Position numbers and translations under genes: made by a program
Notes under the pieces: model-generated
Told to the model about the DNA's origin: nothing
The model's input: the letters and a program-made list of their open reading frames with translations, nothing else
Databases searched by the model: none
Shown: positions 29,851 through 39,964 of the stretch, in pieces
How the letters are laid out: each line of letters starts with the position of its first letter
Position numbering within the stretch: the first letter of the stretch is position 1
Assembly: GCA_005878095.1 (NCBI GenBank)
Contig: VBNH01000045.1
Span: forward strand, 1-45,888
Direction of reading: 5' to 3'
DNA: 45,888 bases
DNA from: Gammaproteobacteria bacterium
GTDB lineage: Bacteria; Pseudomonadota; Gammaproteobacteria; Steroidobacterales; Steroidobacteraceae

Positions 29851-32292
29851 TCAGAAAGCATTGCCGACCGAGAACTGGAAGCCCTCGGTCTCGTCGCCCC
29901 AGCTGCGCCCCAGCGGGTCGGCGTGCTTCGCGTTCAGCGGTACCCCGAAGCTGAAGCGGAAAAGCCCCAGCGGCGCCAGCCACTGCACCGCCACACCGAA
30001 CGAGCGCTTCAGCGCGTTGGTGCTGAAGCGGTAGCTCTCCGGAGTGACGCGGTCGGGACCGTAGAACTTGAGCTTGCTGCCGGTTTGAAACACATTGCCG
30101 ACATCGAAGAAGGCGCTCACGCGGGCGGTCTGCGCCCATTTCGCGGGCATCGGGAAGATGAGCTCGTTCTGGCTGGTGATGCGCAGATTGCCGCCGTAGG
30201 GGTTACCGAACGGCGTGTCCTTGGGTCCCAGACGGCTCTCGCGAAAACCGCGCACCGAGTCCGGACCGCCGCCGTAGAACTGCCGAAAGGGCGGGATGGC
30301 GGTGGTGCTGCCGAGCGGGGCGCCGTAGTCCACGCCGTCGAAGAACGACAGCGCGAACGTGCGCCACAGCGGCACGTACTTCAGGAACTGGTAGTTGCCG
30401 ATCCAGTACTTGACATCGCTCCCGGGCGCGGTGACCGAGAAGGAGAGCGACTGGCGCATGCCGCGATCTGCGAACAGGGTGCGGTTGCGCGTATCCCAGT
30501 CCCAGCCGGCTACCAGCTCGACGCTCTTGAAGTTGGTGCCGTAGAAGACTTCGGCGTTGTTGGTGACGTCGTCGTGGGCGAGGCGGCTGTAGGGATGGCC
30601 ATTCTGCTGCACCCACTGCTGCGCCTGCAGCGCGCTGCTCAATTGGTTGGTGAGCAGCTGCGAGCTGTCGAAGGCGGCGCCGGCGCGGATGTACATGGTC
30701 TCGGCGATCGGGTACGCCCAGGTGGGCCCGAAGCTCAGGGTGCGCGAGGAGAAGGTCGACGAGGACGACACGAACTGCGTCACGTCGCTGTAGGTGACCG
30801 AGATGGTGCGCTGCAGGTTGTCGATGTTGGTGTACGGGTTGGTGTGCGAGACGCTGTATACCTTTTGGAAGGCGCCACCGTTCAGGTTGACGGCGATGCG
30901 CTCACCCGTGCCGAGGAAGTCGGCGTCCGCGTAGCTGCCGTTCAGCATGAACTTGTAGGTCTCGGAGTAACCGATGCCGCCGGAGAGCTGCGACGCCGGG
31001 CCCTCCTCGATCTTGTAGTTCACGTCCACCAGGTCCGGGGATCCCGCCACCGGCGTGGTCTCGAAATCCACGCTCTTGACGTACGGCAGGCGCTGGATGC
31101 GCTGCTTGGAGCGCTCGAGCGAGGTATTCGACAGCCAGCCGCCCTCGAGCTGGCGCATCTCACGGCGCAGCACCTCGTCGTTGATGCGGTTCGCGCCGCT
31201 GAAGCTGATGTTGCGCACGTACACGCGGTTGCCCGGGTCGAGGAAGAAGGTGAGCGACACCGTGTGATTGGCGTTGTCGGCGGTGGGCACCGGCTCGACC
31301 TTGGCGAAGGCATAGCCGTCGCGCCCCATGCGGTTCTGCATCAGTTCCTGCGACAAGGTGATCAGCTTGCGGTTGAAGGTCGCACCCGGGTGTATCACCA
31401 GCAGCTGCTCGAGTTCCCGCTGCGGCACGACGAACGTGCCCGCCAGCTTGATCTGCGCCAGCTTGTAGACCTGGCCCTCATCGATGTTCACGGTGATGAA
31501 GATGTCTTCCTTCTCCGGAGCGATCGCCACCTGGGTCGAATCGAGCTGGAAGTTCGCGTAACCGCGATCCATGTAGAAGTTGCGCACCTTCTCCAGGTCA
31601 CCCTGCAGCGACTCGCGCGAGTAGCGGTCGTCCTGCCTGTACCAGGACAGCCAGTTGGGCGTCTTCAGCTCGAGCGTCTGCAGAATCTCTTTCTGTGGAA
31701 ATCTGGTCGCGCCCACGATGTTGATCTGGCGGATCTTGGCGCGCGCGCCTTCCTTGATCTCGATCTTGATCTTCACGCGGTTGCCCGCCTCCTCCTCCAC
31801 GTGCGAGTCGATCTTCACGCCGTACTTGCCGCGGGCGAAGTACTGGTCGGTGAGATACTGGGTAACGTCCTCGAGCACCGAGCGGTCGAAGGTCTTGCCG
31901 GTCGCGAGCCCGACGTTGCGCAGCGACTTCTGCAGATCCTCGGTCTTGATGTCCTTGTTACCGGTGATCTCGAAGCTCTCGATGGAGGGCCGCTCCAGCA
32001 CCACGACGATGAGCGTGCTGCCGTCGCGGCGCAGCTGCACGTCGCGGAAGAAGCCGGTGGCGTACAGAGCGCGGATCGCCTCGCGCACGCGCTGCGCGTT
32101 CAGGTGATCGCCGATGTTCACCGGCAGGTAGTTGTAGACCGTGCCCTCGGAGACGCGCTGCAGACCCTCGACGCGGATGTCGCCGACGGTGAAGTCCGCC
32201 GGGCTCGCCGCCGGGTTCAGCGCCGTCTGCGCGAGTGCCAGCGCCCACCACGGCGCCAGCGCCAGGGCGGCAAGGGCACTGCGTGTTTTCAT
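29851..32292 (-). CDS. bamA: Outer-membrane protein assembly factor BamA
   Basis: An 813-residue Omp85 protein that inserts beta-barrel proteins into the outer membrane. A signal peptide (about 1-21, ending LALAQ) is followed by five POTRA domains (about 30-430; first is FTVGDIRVEGLQRVSEG) and a 16-strand barrel. The lid-loop motif VRGF is present in GGPDSVRGFRES, and the protein ends in the beta-signal with a terminal Phe (FSVGNAF). Length matches E. coli BamA (810). rseP lies 136 bp upstream, skp 109 bp downstream; the latter gap holds a GGGCC/GGCCC hairpin without a T-run. Confidence 0.98.
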   Translation of the reverse strand: MKTRSALAALALAPWWALALAQTALNPAASPADFTVGDIRVEGLQRVSEGTVYNYLPVNIGDHLNAQRVREAIRALYATGFFRDVQLRRDGSTLIVVVLERPSIESFEITGNKDIKTEDLQKSLRNVGLATGKTFDRSVLEDVTQYLTDQYFARGKYGVKIDSHVEEEAGNRVKIKIEIKEGARAKIRQINIVGATRFPQKEILQTLELKTPNWLSWYRQDDRYSRESLQGDLEKVRNFYMDRGYANFQLDSTQVAIAPEKEDIFITVNIDEGQVYKLAQIKLAGTFVVPQRELEQLLVIHPGATFNRKLITLSQELMQNRMGRDGYAFAKVEPVPTADNANHTVSLTFFLDPGNRVYVRNISFSGANRINDEVLRREMRQLEGGWLSNTSLERSKQRIQRLPYVKSVDFETTPVAGSPDLVDVNYKIEEGPASQLSGGIGYSETYKFMLNGSYADADFLGTGERIAVNLNGGAFQKVYSVSHTNPYTNIDNLQRTISVTYSDVTQFVSSSSTFSSRTLSFGPTWAYPIAETMYIRAGAAFDSSQLLTNQLSSALQAQQWVQQNGHPYSRLAHDDVTNNAEVFYGTNFKSVELVAGWDWDTRNRTLFADRGMRQSLSFSVTAPGSDVKYWIGNYQFLKYVPLWRTFALSFFDGVDYGAPLGSTTAIPPFRQFYGGGPDSVRGFRESRLGPKDTPFGNPYGGNLRITSQNELIFPMPAKWAQTARVSAFFDVGNVFQTGSKLKFYGPDRVTPESYRFSTNALKRSFGVAVQWLAPLGLFRFSFGVPLNAKHADPLGRSWGDETEGFQFSVGNAF

Positions 32293-32428
32293 TCTCCAGC
32301 CACCGGTATCCCCCTGAGCGCGACCCAAGTGGTGCGCCCGAAACTCTTGCCGTGCACTATTCGAAGACTGGAGACTCAAGCCTCCGGTGTGCAAACTCCG
32401 CGCCGTTGGCGGTGCGCTCGCGCCACGG
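32293..32428. promoter_or_regulatory. rseP-bamA gap with a 22-nt RNA hairpin
   Basis: This 136-bp gap in an otherwise tightly packed operon is long enough for an internal bamA promoter. 32367-32388 (ACTGGAGACT to CCTCCGGT) is self-complementary if G-U pairs are allowed, with core arms GGAG and CTCC. GGAGTTT and TCTCCA on the minus strand faintly recall sigma-E elements, but the 18-bp spacer does not fit well. No convincing promoter is called. Confidence 0.3.
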
Positions 32429-33802
32429 TCAGCCGAACTGGCGCGCAATATCGTTGTAGAGCGCGACACCCATCAGGACGATGAGCAGGGCGATGCCAAC
32501 CTGCTGTCCCAGAGCCTGGGCCCGCTCCGACAACGGGCTGCCCTTCAGCCACTCCACCAGCTGGAAGACGATCTGTCCGCCATCCAGGATCGGAATCGGC
32601 AACAGGTTGAGGAACCCCAGCGACAGGGAGATGAGCACCAGGAAGCCGAGGAACGCCGCCACGCCCGCCTCGGCCGAGTCGCCGGCGAATTCGGCGATCG
32701 ACAGCGGGCCGCTCAGGTTCTTCAGCGACACGCGCCCGAGCACCATCCGCCAGAACAGGCGCGCCTGCAGCACGGTCATGGTCCAGGCTTCCCCGCCGGC
32801 GCGCACCAGCGCCACCGCGGCGCCGAGCTCGGTGTGCCGCAGCATGCTCTCGGGGTAGCCCCTGCCGGGGGGCTGGGTGACGTGGATGCGCCCGACGCGC
32901 TTACCCGCGACCTGCTCGCTCAGTACCTGCAGCTGCACGCGCTGGGCGATGCCGCGGCGGCGATAGTCGATGGTCACGCGCTCGCCGGGGTGCGCGCTGA
33001 TGAGCGCGACGATTTCGCGGAAGTCGTGCACCGGCCGGCCGTCGATCGCGACGACCTCATCGCCCGCCACCAGACCGGCGCGCGCCGCCGGCCCGTCGGG
33101 CATCACCTGTCCCAGCACCGCCGGCAGCGGCGGCGTCCAGAACTGAAAGCCGAGGCCGCGGAACAACTCCGCCGGTTCGGTGAGACGCCGGCGCCGCTCG
33201 GCATCGGGCACGCGCAGGTTCACGTTGCGCAGCTCGCCGCCGCTGCCGCGCACGCTCAAGGCAGCTTCGCCGCGCGAGCTCATGGCGTCCAGCAGGTCGA
33301 ACACCACGTCGCGCTCCCCGCGCACCGCACTGTCGTTGATGGCGCGAATCTCGTCCCCGCTACGCAGGCCGGCGGCGGCGGCCACCGAGCCCGCGGTCAC
33401 GTCGCCGACGAGGGGCCTGACCTCGGTGACACCGTTCACCCACAACATGCCCCACAACAGCAGCACCGCGAACAGGATGTTGAAGGCGGGGCCGGCGAGC
33501 AGCACCACGATGCGCTGCCAGGGCGGACGGCGCGTGAAGGAGCGCGCCAGCTCGTGCGGCGCCACCGGACCTTCGCGCTCATCGAGCAGCTTCACGTAGC
33601 CGCCGAGCGGGATGGCGGCCACGACATATTCGATGCGATCCACGCCCGCCACGCGCTTGAGCAACGGGCGGCCGAAGCCGACCGAGAACCTGAGCACCTT
33701 GAAGCCGAGCCGTCGCGCGACCCAGAAATGGCCGAACTCATGCACCGTGACCAGAAGGCCCACGGCGATCACGAACCACAGCGCGTACCAGACCACACTC
33801 AT
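32429..33802 (-). CDS. rseP: RIP zinc metalloprotease RseP (S2P family)
   Basis: A 457-residue inner-membrane protease that cuts the anti-sigma factor RseA in the envelope stress response. The zinc motif HEFGH (residues 21-25) is in the first helix, and the second active-site motif [12 protein letters not shown] is near the C-terminus. Two PDZ domains lie between (about 125-200 and 205-290; [22 protein letters not shown]). About four membrane helices are visible. The start overlaps the dxr stop as ATGA. The bamA-rseP-dxr-cdsA-uppS order is conserved. Confidence 0.97.
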   Translation of the reverse strand: MSVVWYALWFVIAVGLLVTVHEFGHFWVARRLGFKVLRFSVGFGRPLLKRVAGVDRIEYVVAAIPLGGYVKLLDEREGPVAPHELARSFTRRPPWQRIVVLLAGPAFNILFAVLLLWGMLWVNGVTEVRPLVGDVTAGSVAAAAGLRSGDEIRAINDSAVRGERDVVFDLLDAMSSRGEAALSVRGSGGELRNVNLRVPDAERRRRLTEPAELFRGLGFQFWTPPLPAVLGQVMPDGPAARAGLVAGDEVVAIDGRPVHDFREIVALISAHPGERVTIDYRRRGIAQRVQLQVLSEQVAGKRVGRIHVTQPPGRGYPESMLRHTELGAAVALVRAGGEAWTMTVLQARLFWRMVLGRVSLKNLSGPLSIAEFAGDSAEAGVAAFLGFLVLISLSLGFLNLLPIPILDGGQIVFQLVEWLKGSPLSERAQALGQQVGIALLIVLMGVALYNDIARQFG

Positions 33803-35004
33803 GCGTGAGCGCCCCTCACCGCTGCACTTCTCGTGATGCCGTCGATCCGCTCGCGTGCGAGCACCCTGCCTTCCGCGTCGGCGGCCAGCACGTCATCGAG
33901 CCCGCCGATCGCCCCCCCGGTGCTGCGTTGCACTACGGCTTCAATGACCGTCGCGATGCCGGGAAAGTTCAATCGGCGCTCGAGGAATGCCTGGACCGCG
34001 ACCTCGTTGGCCGCGTTGAGCACCACGGGATCCAGCCCGCCGGCGCGCGCCGCGGCCTGCGCCAGCGCGAGGCACGGGAACCTGGCGGTATCGGGGGCCC
34101 GGAACTCGAGCCGCCCCACCTTGAGCAGGTCGAGGAATTCCACCCCGGAGCTGATTCTCTCCGGCCACGCGAGCGCATGAGCGATCGGCGTACGCATGTC
34201 GGGCGCCGACAACTGCGCGAGCACCGAGCCGTCGAGGTACTCGACGAGGGAATGCACGATGCTCTGCGGGTGCACGAGCACCTGCACCTGTGCGGGCGTC
34301 AAGCCGAACAGCAGGCACGCCTCGATGAACTCCAGGCCCTTGTTCATCAGGGTGGCGGAGTCCACCGAGATCTTGCGGCCCATGACCCAGTTGGGATGCG
34401 CCAGGGCGGCTTCCGGAGTGACGGCGGCGAGCGCCTCGCCCGGGGTGTCGCGGAACGGCCCGCCGGAGGCGGTGAGCAGTACACGCTTCAGCCCCGCTGG
34501 CGCCACCCCGGGGATCACACCCGGCGGCAGGCACTGGAAGATGGCATTGTGCTCGCTGTCGATCGGCAGGAGCGTCGCGCCGGAGCGCTTCACCTCTGCA
34601 ATCAGCAGCGGGCCCGCCATCACCAGCGCCTCCTTGTTGGCGAGCAGCAGGCGCTTGCCGGCGCGCGCCGCCGCCAGCGTGGAGCGCAGGCCGGCCGCGC
34701 CGACAATCGCGGCCATGACACACTGCACCTCGGCGGCCTGCGCGATCTCCTCGAGCGCCGCGCCTCCGGCGAGCACGCGCGTGTGCGCAGCCGCGCCCAA
34801 CAGCTCGCGCAACTCGCGCGCGGCGCGCTCGTCAGCCAGAGCTGCGTAGGCCGGCCGCCAGGCAAGCACCTGCTGCGCGAGCTTGGCGGCGTTGGTGTTG
34901 GCGGCGATCGCCACCAGCCGGAAACGATCCGGATGGCGCGCGAGCACATCGAGCGTGCTCTCGCCCACGGAGCCGGTGGAGCCGAGTACGGCGACGCCGA
35001 TCAC
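33799..35004 (-). CDS. dxr: 1-deoxy-D-xylulose 5-phosphate reductoisomerase
   Basis: A 401-residue NADPH-dependent enzyme, the committed step of the MEP isoprenoid pathway. Signatures are the dinucleotide motif [28 protein letters not shown], the metal and substrate site in [24 protein letters not shown], and [24 protein letters not shown] chose the GTG at 35004-35002, which overlaps the cdsA stop as GTGA; upstream extension lies inside cdsA in another frame. Length matches E. coli (398). Confidence 0.97.
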   Translation of the reverse strand: MIGVAVLGSTGSVGESTLDVLARHPDRFRLVAIAANTNAAKLAQQVLAWRPAYAALADERAARELRELLGAAAHTRVLAGGAALEEIAQAAEVQCVMAAIVGAAGLRSTLAAARAGKRLLLANKEALVMAGPLLIAEVKRSGATLLPIDSEHNAIFQCLPPGVIPGVAPAGLKRVLLTASGGPFRDTPGEALAAVTPEAALAHPNWVMGRKISVDSATLMNKGLEFIEACLLFGLTPAQVQVLVHPQSIVHSLVEYLDGSVLAQLSAPDMRTPIAHALAWPERISSGVEFLDLLKVGRLEFRAPDTARFPCLALAQAAARAGGLDPVVLNAANEVAVQAFLERRLNFPGIATVIEAVVQRSTGGAIGGLDDVLAADAEGRVLARERIDGITRSAAVRGAHA

Positions 35005-35813
35005 CGCACGACTCCGAGCAGCGTCAGCCCGAGCAGCAGCACCGGAGCGGCTCCGGTGAGACTGTCGATGCGGTCCATGACTCCGCCGTGCCCCGGAAAT
35101 ACGCGGCCGCTGTCCTTCAGGCCGGCGAAGCGCTTCAGCAGACTCTCGGTGAGGTCGCCGACGATCGAAAAGGCGACCGCGGTGAGACACAGCGGCAGGA
35201 ACGCCGCGAGAGGCACGTGGAACCAGAGGCTCCCCGCGATCGCGACCAGTGCACTCAGCGCAATCCCTCCCAACACTCCCTCCCAGGTCTTGCCCGGCGA
35301 CACCTCGGGCGCGAGGCGCACGCGCCCGAAGCGGCGGCCGAAAAAGAACGCGCCGATGTCCGCGACCCATACGAGCACGAACGCGAACAGCACCCATTCT
35401 GCGCCCCGCGGCGGCGCCACGCGCAGCCACGCCATCGCCAGCCACGCGGGCACCAGCGCCAGCACGCCGGCGGCGGCCGCCGACCAGGGCGAGACGCGCC
35501 GCGGCGCGAACGCGATCCACAGCAGCGCGATCAGCCACCACAGCACCGCCACGCCGAGCAGCAGCCTGCGCCACTCGGCACTGGCGGCGATGCGCCACGC
35601 CACAAGCAGCAGCGCCGCGACCAACAGCACGTAGGCGGCGCGCAGCGCCACACCCCGCAGCAGCAGGAATGCGGACCACTCCCAGGCCCCGGCGAGCACC
35701 AGCAGTGCCATCACGGCCACGGTGGCCCAGGGCGGCAGCCACAGCAGGATCGCCAGCAGCACCGCGGCCAGCACCACCGCGGTGACCACTCGAGTGCGCA
35801 GCGCATCCGTCAC
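35001..35813 (-). CDS. cdsA: Phosphatidate cytidylyltransferase
   Basis: A 270-residue membrane enzyme that makes CDP-diacylglycerol from CTP and phosphatidate, the source of all phospholipids here. Seven or eight membrane segments are visible. The family signature near the C-terminus is [21 protein letters not shown], then [13 protein letters not shown]. The mid-protein segment [15 protein letters not shown] and [12 protein letters not shown] are also typical. I chose the GTG at 35813 with AGGCG just before it, 7 nt after the uppS stop. Confidence 0.96.
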   Translation of the reverse strand: MTDALRTRVVTAVVLAAVLLAILLWLPPWATVAVMALLVLAGAWEWSAFLLLRGVALRAAYVLLVAALLLVAWRIAASAEWRRLLLGVAVLWWLIALLWIAFAPRRVSPWSAAAAGVLALVPAWLAMAWLRVAPPRGAEWVLFAFVLVWVADIGAFFFGRRFGRVRLAPEVSPGKTWEGVLGGIALSALVAIAGSLWFHVPLAAFLPLCLTAVAFSIVGDLTESLLKRFAGLKDSGRVFPGHGGVMDRIDSLTGAAPVLLLGLTLLGVVR

Positions 35814-35820
35814 GGCGCCT

Positions 35821-36564
35821 TCAGGCCTTCGCCGCGGAGTGTCGCGCCACGGTGTGGCCGAAGCGCCGTTCGCGGGTGGCGAAGAACGCGAGCGCCTCCT
35901 CCAGGTCCGCCACCGCGAAATCAGGCCACAGCCGCGCACTGAAATACAGCTCCGCGTAGGCGATATCCCAGAGCAGGAAGTTGCTGACGCGGTACTCACC
36001 GCCGGTGCGGATCAGCAGATCCGCCGGCGGCACTCCCGCGAGTGCGAGCTGCGCGGCGAAGCGGGCCTCGCTGATATCCTCCGGCCGTAGCGCACCACTC
36101 GAGCATTCTTTCGCAAGCTTTTGAGTTGCCTGAATAATATCCCAGCGTCCGCCGTAACTCACGGCCACCTGGAGCTTGAGCCCGCCGTTGCCGGCCGTAC
36201 GCGCCTCCGCGGCCGCGAAGCGCGCCTGAAGCCGCACCGGCAGATCGCGGCGCTCCCCGATGAAGCGCAGCCGCACGCCCTTTGCGTGCAGCTCCTCGAG
36301 CTCGCGCTCGAGCGCCTCGAGGAACAGACCCATGAGACTGCCGACCTCCTGCGCCGGCCGCCCCCAGTTCTCGCTCGAGAAGGCGAACAGCGTGAGGGCC
36401 TCCACGCCGCGGCGCGCGCACTCCTCGATACACATGCGCACCGGGGTGAGCCCGGCGCGATGTCCGGCGGAGCGCGCCAGGCCGCGCGCCGCGGCCCAGC
36501 GGCCGTTGCCGTCCATGGTGATCGCGATGTGCCTGGGCGTGAGCTTGGAGGCGGGGGCGACCAT
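35821..36564 (-). CDS. uppS: Undecaprenyl diphosphate synthase
   Basis: A 247-residue cis-prenyltransferase that makes the C55 carrier lipid for cell-wall and O-antigen synthesis. The catalytic Asp is in ITMDGNGRWAAARG (residues 15-28). FAFSSENWGRP, AVSYGGRWDI and the C-terminal RTGGEYRVSNFLLWDIAYAE are diagnostic. Its ATG shares one base with the frr stop (TGATG). Length is standard (E. coli 253). Confidence 0.97.
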   Translation of the reverse strand: MVAPASKLTPRHIAITMDGNGRWAAARGLARSAGHRAGLTPVRMCIEECARRGVEALTLFAFSSENWGRPAQEVGSLMGLFLEALERELEELHAKGVRLRFIGERRDLPVRLQARFAAAEARTAGNGGLKLQVAVSYGGRWDIIQATQKLAKECSSGALRPEDISEARFAAQLALAGVPPADLLIRTGGEYRVSNFLLWDIAYAELYFSARLWPDFAVADLEEALAFFATRERRFGHTVARHSAAKA

Positions 36565-37121
36565 CAGACCTGCATGACCTCCTTCTCCTTGGCGGCGAGC
36601 AGCGCCTCGATGTCGGCGATATGCTTGTCGGTGAGCTTCTGCACCTCTGCTTCAGCGCGCCGCTCATCGTCCTGCGAGACCAGTTTCTCCTTCAGCATGT
36701 CCTTGATGTCGTTCATGACATCGCGGCGCACGTTGCGTACCGCGACGCGGGCGTTCTCGGCATCGTGCCGCAGCACCTTGGTGATCTCGCGGCGCCGCTC
36801 CTCGGTGAGCGGCGGCATGGGAATACGGATCACGGTGCCGGCGGTCATGGGCGTCAGCCCGAGATCGGACTTGAAGATCGCCTTCTCGATCGCCTGCACG
36901 CTCGCCTTCTCCCACGGGGAAATGACCAGCGTGCGGCCCTCCTCGACCGCGATGCTCGCCACCTGTTGCAGCGGCACCTCCGAGCCGTAGTAATCCACCT
37001 TCAGGTGCTCGATGAGGCTCGGGTGCGCCCGGCCGGTGCGCAGCTTCTTCAGATCCGCCTGGAAGTTCTGCACGCACTTCACCATGCGCGTGGCGGCGTC
37101 TTTCTTGAGGTCTTCGAGCAT
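36564..37121 (-). CDS. frr: Ribosome recycling factor
   Basis: A 185-residue, tRNA-shaped factor that with EF-G splits the post-termination ribosome. Length equals E. coli RRF. Signatures are LKKLRTGRAHPSLIEHLKVDYYGSE-like (split here as LKKLRTGRAHPSL then VDYYGSEVPLQQVASI), ISPWEKASVQAIEKAI and IRIPMPPLTEERRREITKVL. It lies between pyrH (27 bp upstream) and uppS (1-base overlap) as in most proteobacteria. Confidence 0.98.
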   Translation of the reverse strand: MLEDLKKDAATRMVKCVQNFQADLKKLRTGRAHPSLIEHLKVDYYGSEVPLQQVASIAVEEGRTLVISPWEKASVQAIEKAIFKSDLGLTPMTAGTVIRIPMPPLTEERRREITKVLRHDAENARVAVRNVRRDVMNDIKDMLKEKLVSQDDERRAEAEVQKLTDKHIADIEALLAAKEKEVMQV

Positions 37122-37148
37122 GGGGCGTTCTCCTCGATGCAGCGCGGC

Positions 37149-37874
37149 TCACTCGAGCGTCACGGCCGTACCCACGTCCTCGCCGCGTACGATGCGGGTG
37201 AGATCCCCGGGATTGTTGAGATTGAACACCCGCAAAGGCAAGCGGTTGTCGCGGCACATGACGATGGCGGTGGCATCCATGACGTTGAGCTTCTCGCTCA
37301 GCACGCGGTCGAAGGTCAGGCGCGGGTAGCGCACGGCGGCCGGATTGCGCAGCGGATCATCCGAATACACGCCGTTCACCTTGGTGGCCTTCAACAGCAC
37401 GTCGGCGTTGATCTCGATGGCGCGCAGCGCGGCGGCGGTGTCGGTGGTGAAGAACGGGTTGCCGGTGCCGGCGGCGAAGATCGTCACGCGACCCTTCTCC
37501 AGGTGCCGCATGGCGCGGCGGCGGATGTAGTCCTCGCACACTTCGTTGATGCGGATTGCCGACATCACGCGGGCGTGGAGCCCCAGGCTCTCGAGCGCAT
37601 CCTGCATGGCGAGCGCATTCATCACCGTGGCGAGCATGCCCATGTGGTCGGCCGCGACCCGGTCCATGCCGGCACGCGCCAGCCCCGCGCCGCGGAAGAT
37701 GTTGCCGCCGCCGATCACCACCGCGACCTGCACCTCCATCTGCCTGATGTCCTGCAGCTCCCCGGCGATGCGCCGGATGACCGCCGGCTCGATGCCGTAG
37801 TCGCCATTGCCCATCAGGGCCTCACCCGAGAGTTTCACCAGGATTCTCGAGTAGCGCGCCTTGGCTTGCGTCAT
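37149..37874 (-). CDS. pyrH: UMP kinase
   Basis: A 241-residue hexameric kinase that phosphorylates UMP to UDP. Typical segments are [12 protein letters not shown] at the start, [47 protein letters not shown] and [13 protein letters not shown]. The strong ribosome-binding site GGAGGT lies 7 nt before the ATG at 37874. A terminator separates it from tsf, so it may depend on read-through or a weak internal promoter. Confidence 0.98.
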   Translation of the reverse strand: MTQAKARYSRILVKLSGEALMGNGDYGIEPAVIRRIAGELQDIRQMEVQVAVVIGGGNIFRGAGLARAGMDRVAADHMGMLATVMNALAMQDALESLGLHARVMSAIRINEVCEDYIRRRAMRHLEKGRVTIFAAGTGNPFFTTDTAAALRAIEINADVLLKATKVNGVYSDDPLRNPAAVRYPRLTFDRVLSEKLNVMDATAIVMCRDNRLPLRVFNLNNPGDLTRIVRGEDVGTAVTLE

Positions 37875-37894
37875 CTCAACACCTCCGCCGATGG

Positions 37895-37920
37895 AAAAAA
37901 CCCCGCGCGCGGCGGGGTTT
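37895..37920 (-). terminator. Rho-independent terminator after tsf
   Basis: On the minus strand AAACCCCGC, a CGCGC loop and GCGGGGTTT form a perfect 9-bp stem ending in a run of six T (37900-37895). It begins 24 nt after the tsf stop and lies 20 nt before the pyrH start. This is the clearest intrinsic terminator in the window. Confidence 0.92.
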
Positions 37921-37944
37921 GCGTCCTTGAGCAGTGCCCGCGCT

Positions 37945-38808
37945 TCAGTGCCTGACCGCAGGGCCGGTGCCCTCCTGCCTCTTCTCGATGCCGGCGCCGA
38001 CCTCGAAGCGCTCGAACGCCACGACCTCCGCCTTGGCACCCTTTAACAACTTCTCGATCGTCACGTCCAGGTCCTTGACGAACGGCTGGCCGGCGAGGGT
38101 GATCTCCCCGAGGGTCTTGCGCAGCCGGCCCTCGACCATCCGAGCGACGATCTCCGGCGGCTTGCCCTCGCCCTGCGCCTGCTGCGTGAGAATCTCGCGC
38201 TCCTTCGCCATGACCTCCGCCGGCACCTGGGCCTGCGTCAGGTAGCGGGGGTTGCTGGCCGCAACGTGCATCGCCAGATCGTAGGCGAGACCCGCCGCGC
38301 CGCCCCTCACCGCCACCAGCGCCCCGATGCGGGTGCCGTGCACGTAGGCGCCCAGGTGCTCGGGCGTGCTGAGCACTGCAAAGCGCCGCACGCTGATGTT
38401 CTCGCCGATCTTCGCAATGAGCGCGCGCCGGCGCTCCTCGATGCTCTCGCCGGACGGGAGCCTCGCCTCCCCGAGCGCCGCCAGGCTCGCCGGCTGCGCG
38501 GTCAGAGCGCACTCGGCCACCGCCTGGGCGAAGGCGCGGAAGCTCTGCTCGCGAGCGACGAAGTCGGTCTCGCAGTTGATCTCGACCATGGCGGCGGTGC
38601 GCGCGTCGGCGGATCTGGCGACGACCACCACCCCCTCGGTAGCCAGCCGCGCCGCTTTCTTGTCGGCCTTGGCGTGGCCCTGCTTGCGCATGAGCTCGGC
38701 GGCGGCGTCCAGGTCACCCTTGGCTTCGACGAGCGCCTTCTTGCACTCCATCATGCCCGCGCCGGTGCGCTCGCGAAGCTGCTTGACTGCGTCTGCTGTG
38801 ATGTTCAT
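37945..38808 (-). CDS. tsf: Translation elongation factor Ts
   Basis: A 287-residue guanine-nucleotide exchange factor for EF-Tu. The N-terminal UBA-like signature [22 protein letters not shown]-type region ([16 protein letters not shown], about 11-26) and the core motif [11 protein letters not shown] (about 76-86) are diagnostic. [17 protein letters not shown] near 210 is also conserved. Length matches E. coli (283). It begins 3 bp after the rpsB stop and is followed by a strong terminator. Confidence 0.98.
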   Translation of the reverse strand: MNITADAVKQLRERTGAGMMECKKALVEAKGDLDAAAELMRKQGHAKADKKAARLATEGVVVVARSADARTAAMVEINCETDFVAREQSFRAFAQAVAECALTAQPASLAALGEARLPSGESIEERRRALIAKIGENISVRRFAVLSTPEHLGAYVHGTRIGALVAVRGGAAGLAYDLAMHVAASNPRYLTQAQVPAEVMAKEREILTQQAQGEGKPPEIVARMVEGRLRKTLGEITLAGQPFVKDLDVTIEKLLKGAKAEVVAFERFEVGAGIEKRQEGTGPAVRH

Positions 38809-38811
38809 GGG

Positions 38812-39819
38812 CTAACTCTCGGCGCCCGCGGTGCCGCGGCCCTTGCGGCGGGCCGGCGCGGCGGTGGGCCGGCGCGCCACGGCCTCGGGCGCCGGGACCG
38901 TGCCGGCGGCCGCCACGGGCTCGACCGCCTCCTCCGCCTCGAGGTCCTCGTCCTCGGCGCCGAGCAGCTCCTCGGCCACGACGGCCGGTGCCTTGACGGG
39001 CGGGAGCTTGCGCCGGGCCGGGGCCTTCTTGCGCACCGTCGGCTGCGGGCGCTGCCGGCCGCGCGCGGCCTTCTTGCGCGGGTTGCCCGCCTCATCGAGC
39101 TCGACGAACTCGTCCTCCCCGACCGCGACCTGCGGCACCGACTGCTTGCCCTCGAGCACCGCATCGGCAATGCCGGCGGCATACAGCTGGATGGCGCGCA
39201 TGGCGTCGTCGTTGCCCGGGATCACGTAGTCGATGCCATCGGGCGAGCAGTTGGTGTCGACGATGGCCACCACCGGAATGCCGAGCTTCTTGGCCTCGTG
39301 AAGCGCGATGTTCTCGTGCCCGACGTCGACCACGAACAGCGCGTCCGGGAGCGAGTCCATGTGCTTGATGCCGCCGAGACTCCTCTCGAGCTTGTCCATC
39401 TCGCGCCGCAACTGGGTGGCCTCCTTCTTGCCGCGCTTCTCCAGCGCACCGGAGGCGGCGAGCTCGGTGATCTCCCCGAGCCGCTTGATGGACTGGCGGA
39501 TGGTCTTGAAGTTCGTGAGCATGCCGCCCAGCCAGCGCTGGTTCACGAACGGCTGCGCCGCACGCTCGGCTTCCTTCTGTATCGACTCGCGCGCCGAGCG
39601 CTTGGTGCCGACGAACAGCACCTTGCCGCCGTCGGCAATCACTGCCTTGATGAACTGCGCAGCTTCCGCGTACATCGGCTGCGTCTTCTCGAGGTTGATG
39701 ATGTGGATCTTGTTTCGCTCGCCGAAGATGTAGGGAGCCATCTTCGGGTTCCAGAAGCGGGTCTGATGTCCGAAATGGACTCCCGCCTCCAGCATCTGTC
39801 GCATGGACACGCCGGGCAT
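38812..39819 (-). CDS. rpsB: 30S ribosomal protein S2 with a long C-terminal tail
   Basis: A 335-residue S2. The core (1-230) has the family signatures [37 protein letters not shown] and [24 protein letters not shown]-type segments, and ends near [10 protein letters not shown]. coli S2 has 241 residues, so about 100 extra residues follow. The tail is basic at 249-275 ([20 protein letters not shown]), acidic at 283-300, then Ala/Pro-rich and basic again at 317-328. It looks disordered. rpsB heads rpsB-tsf and is preceded by a structured leader and a good promoter. Confidence 0.97.
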   Translation of the reverse strand: MPGVSMRQMLEAGVHFGHQTRFWNPKMAPYIFGERNKIHIINLEKTQPMYAEAAQFIKAVIADGGKVLFVGTKRSARESIQKEAERAAQPFVNQRWLGGMLTNFKTIRQSIKRLGEITELAASGALEKRGKKEATQLRREMDKLERSLGGIKHMDSLPDALFVVDVGHENIALHEAKKLGIPVVAIVDTNCSPDGIDYVIPGNDDAMRAIQLYAAGIADAVLEGKQSVPQVAVGEDEFVELDEAGNPRKKAARGRQRPQPTVRKKAPARRKLPPVKAPAVVAEELLGAEDEDLEAEEAVEPVAAAGTVPAPEAVARRPTAAPARRKGRGTAGAES

Positions 39820-39839
39820 GAAAGCCTCCTGTGCGGGTT

Positions 39840-39888
39840 GAGCCTCCGCGCATCCCCGTGACCATCCTCAAGGAGGGCCGTGAGGCTC
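39840..39888 (-). ncRNA. Putative structured rpsB 5' leader (S2 autoregulatory element?)
   Basis: In the roughly 130-nt predicted rpsB leader, GAGCCTC (39888-39882) can pair with GAGGCTC (39846-39840), closing a 49-nt domain with an inner CCTC-CTT-GAGG hairpin. S2 represses its own operon through the mRNA leader in E. coli and relatives, and leader RNAs of this type are known in gammaproteobacteria. I cannot check whether this sequence fits that consensus, so the role is inference from position and fold. Confidence 0.5.
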
Positions 39889-39934
39889 GTCCCTAAGGAC
39901 ACCCAGTCACCAAGGTTAACGATGCGCGTGTGGG

Positions 39935-39964
39935 TTGCGTTGCCAAAAAAGGCCGCGCTTTATA
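39935..39964 (+). promoter_or_regulatory. Possible map-glnD-dap promoter overlapping the rpsB -10
   Basis: On the plus strand TTGCGT (39935-39940), an 18-bp spacer and TTTATA (39959-39964) resemble a sigma-70 promoter. It would start near 39972, about 77 nt before map. The -10 occupies the same bases as the rpsB -10 on the other strand, so the two polymerases could not bind together. Confidence 0.45.

Noticed and set aside
29335-32484. A plus-strand open frame of about 1050 codons opposite bamA and skp
   Set aside because: Same shadow effect; no start signal and no protein features, while bamA is certain.
39840-39888. Intrinsic terminator for rpsB or map
   Set aside because: The paired arms enclose a 35-nt interior and no T-run follows on either strand; a leader structure fits better.
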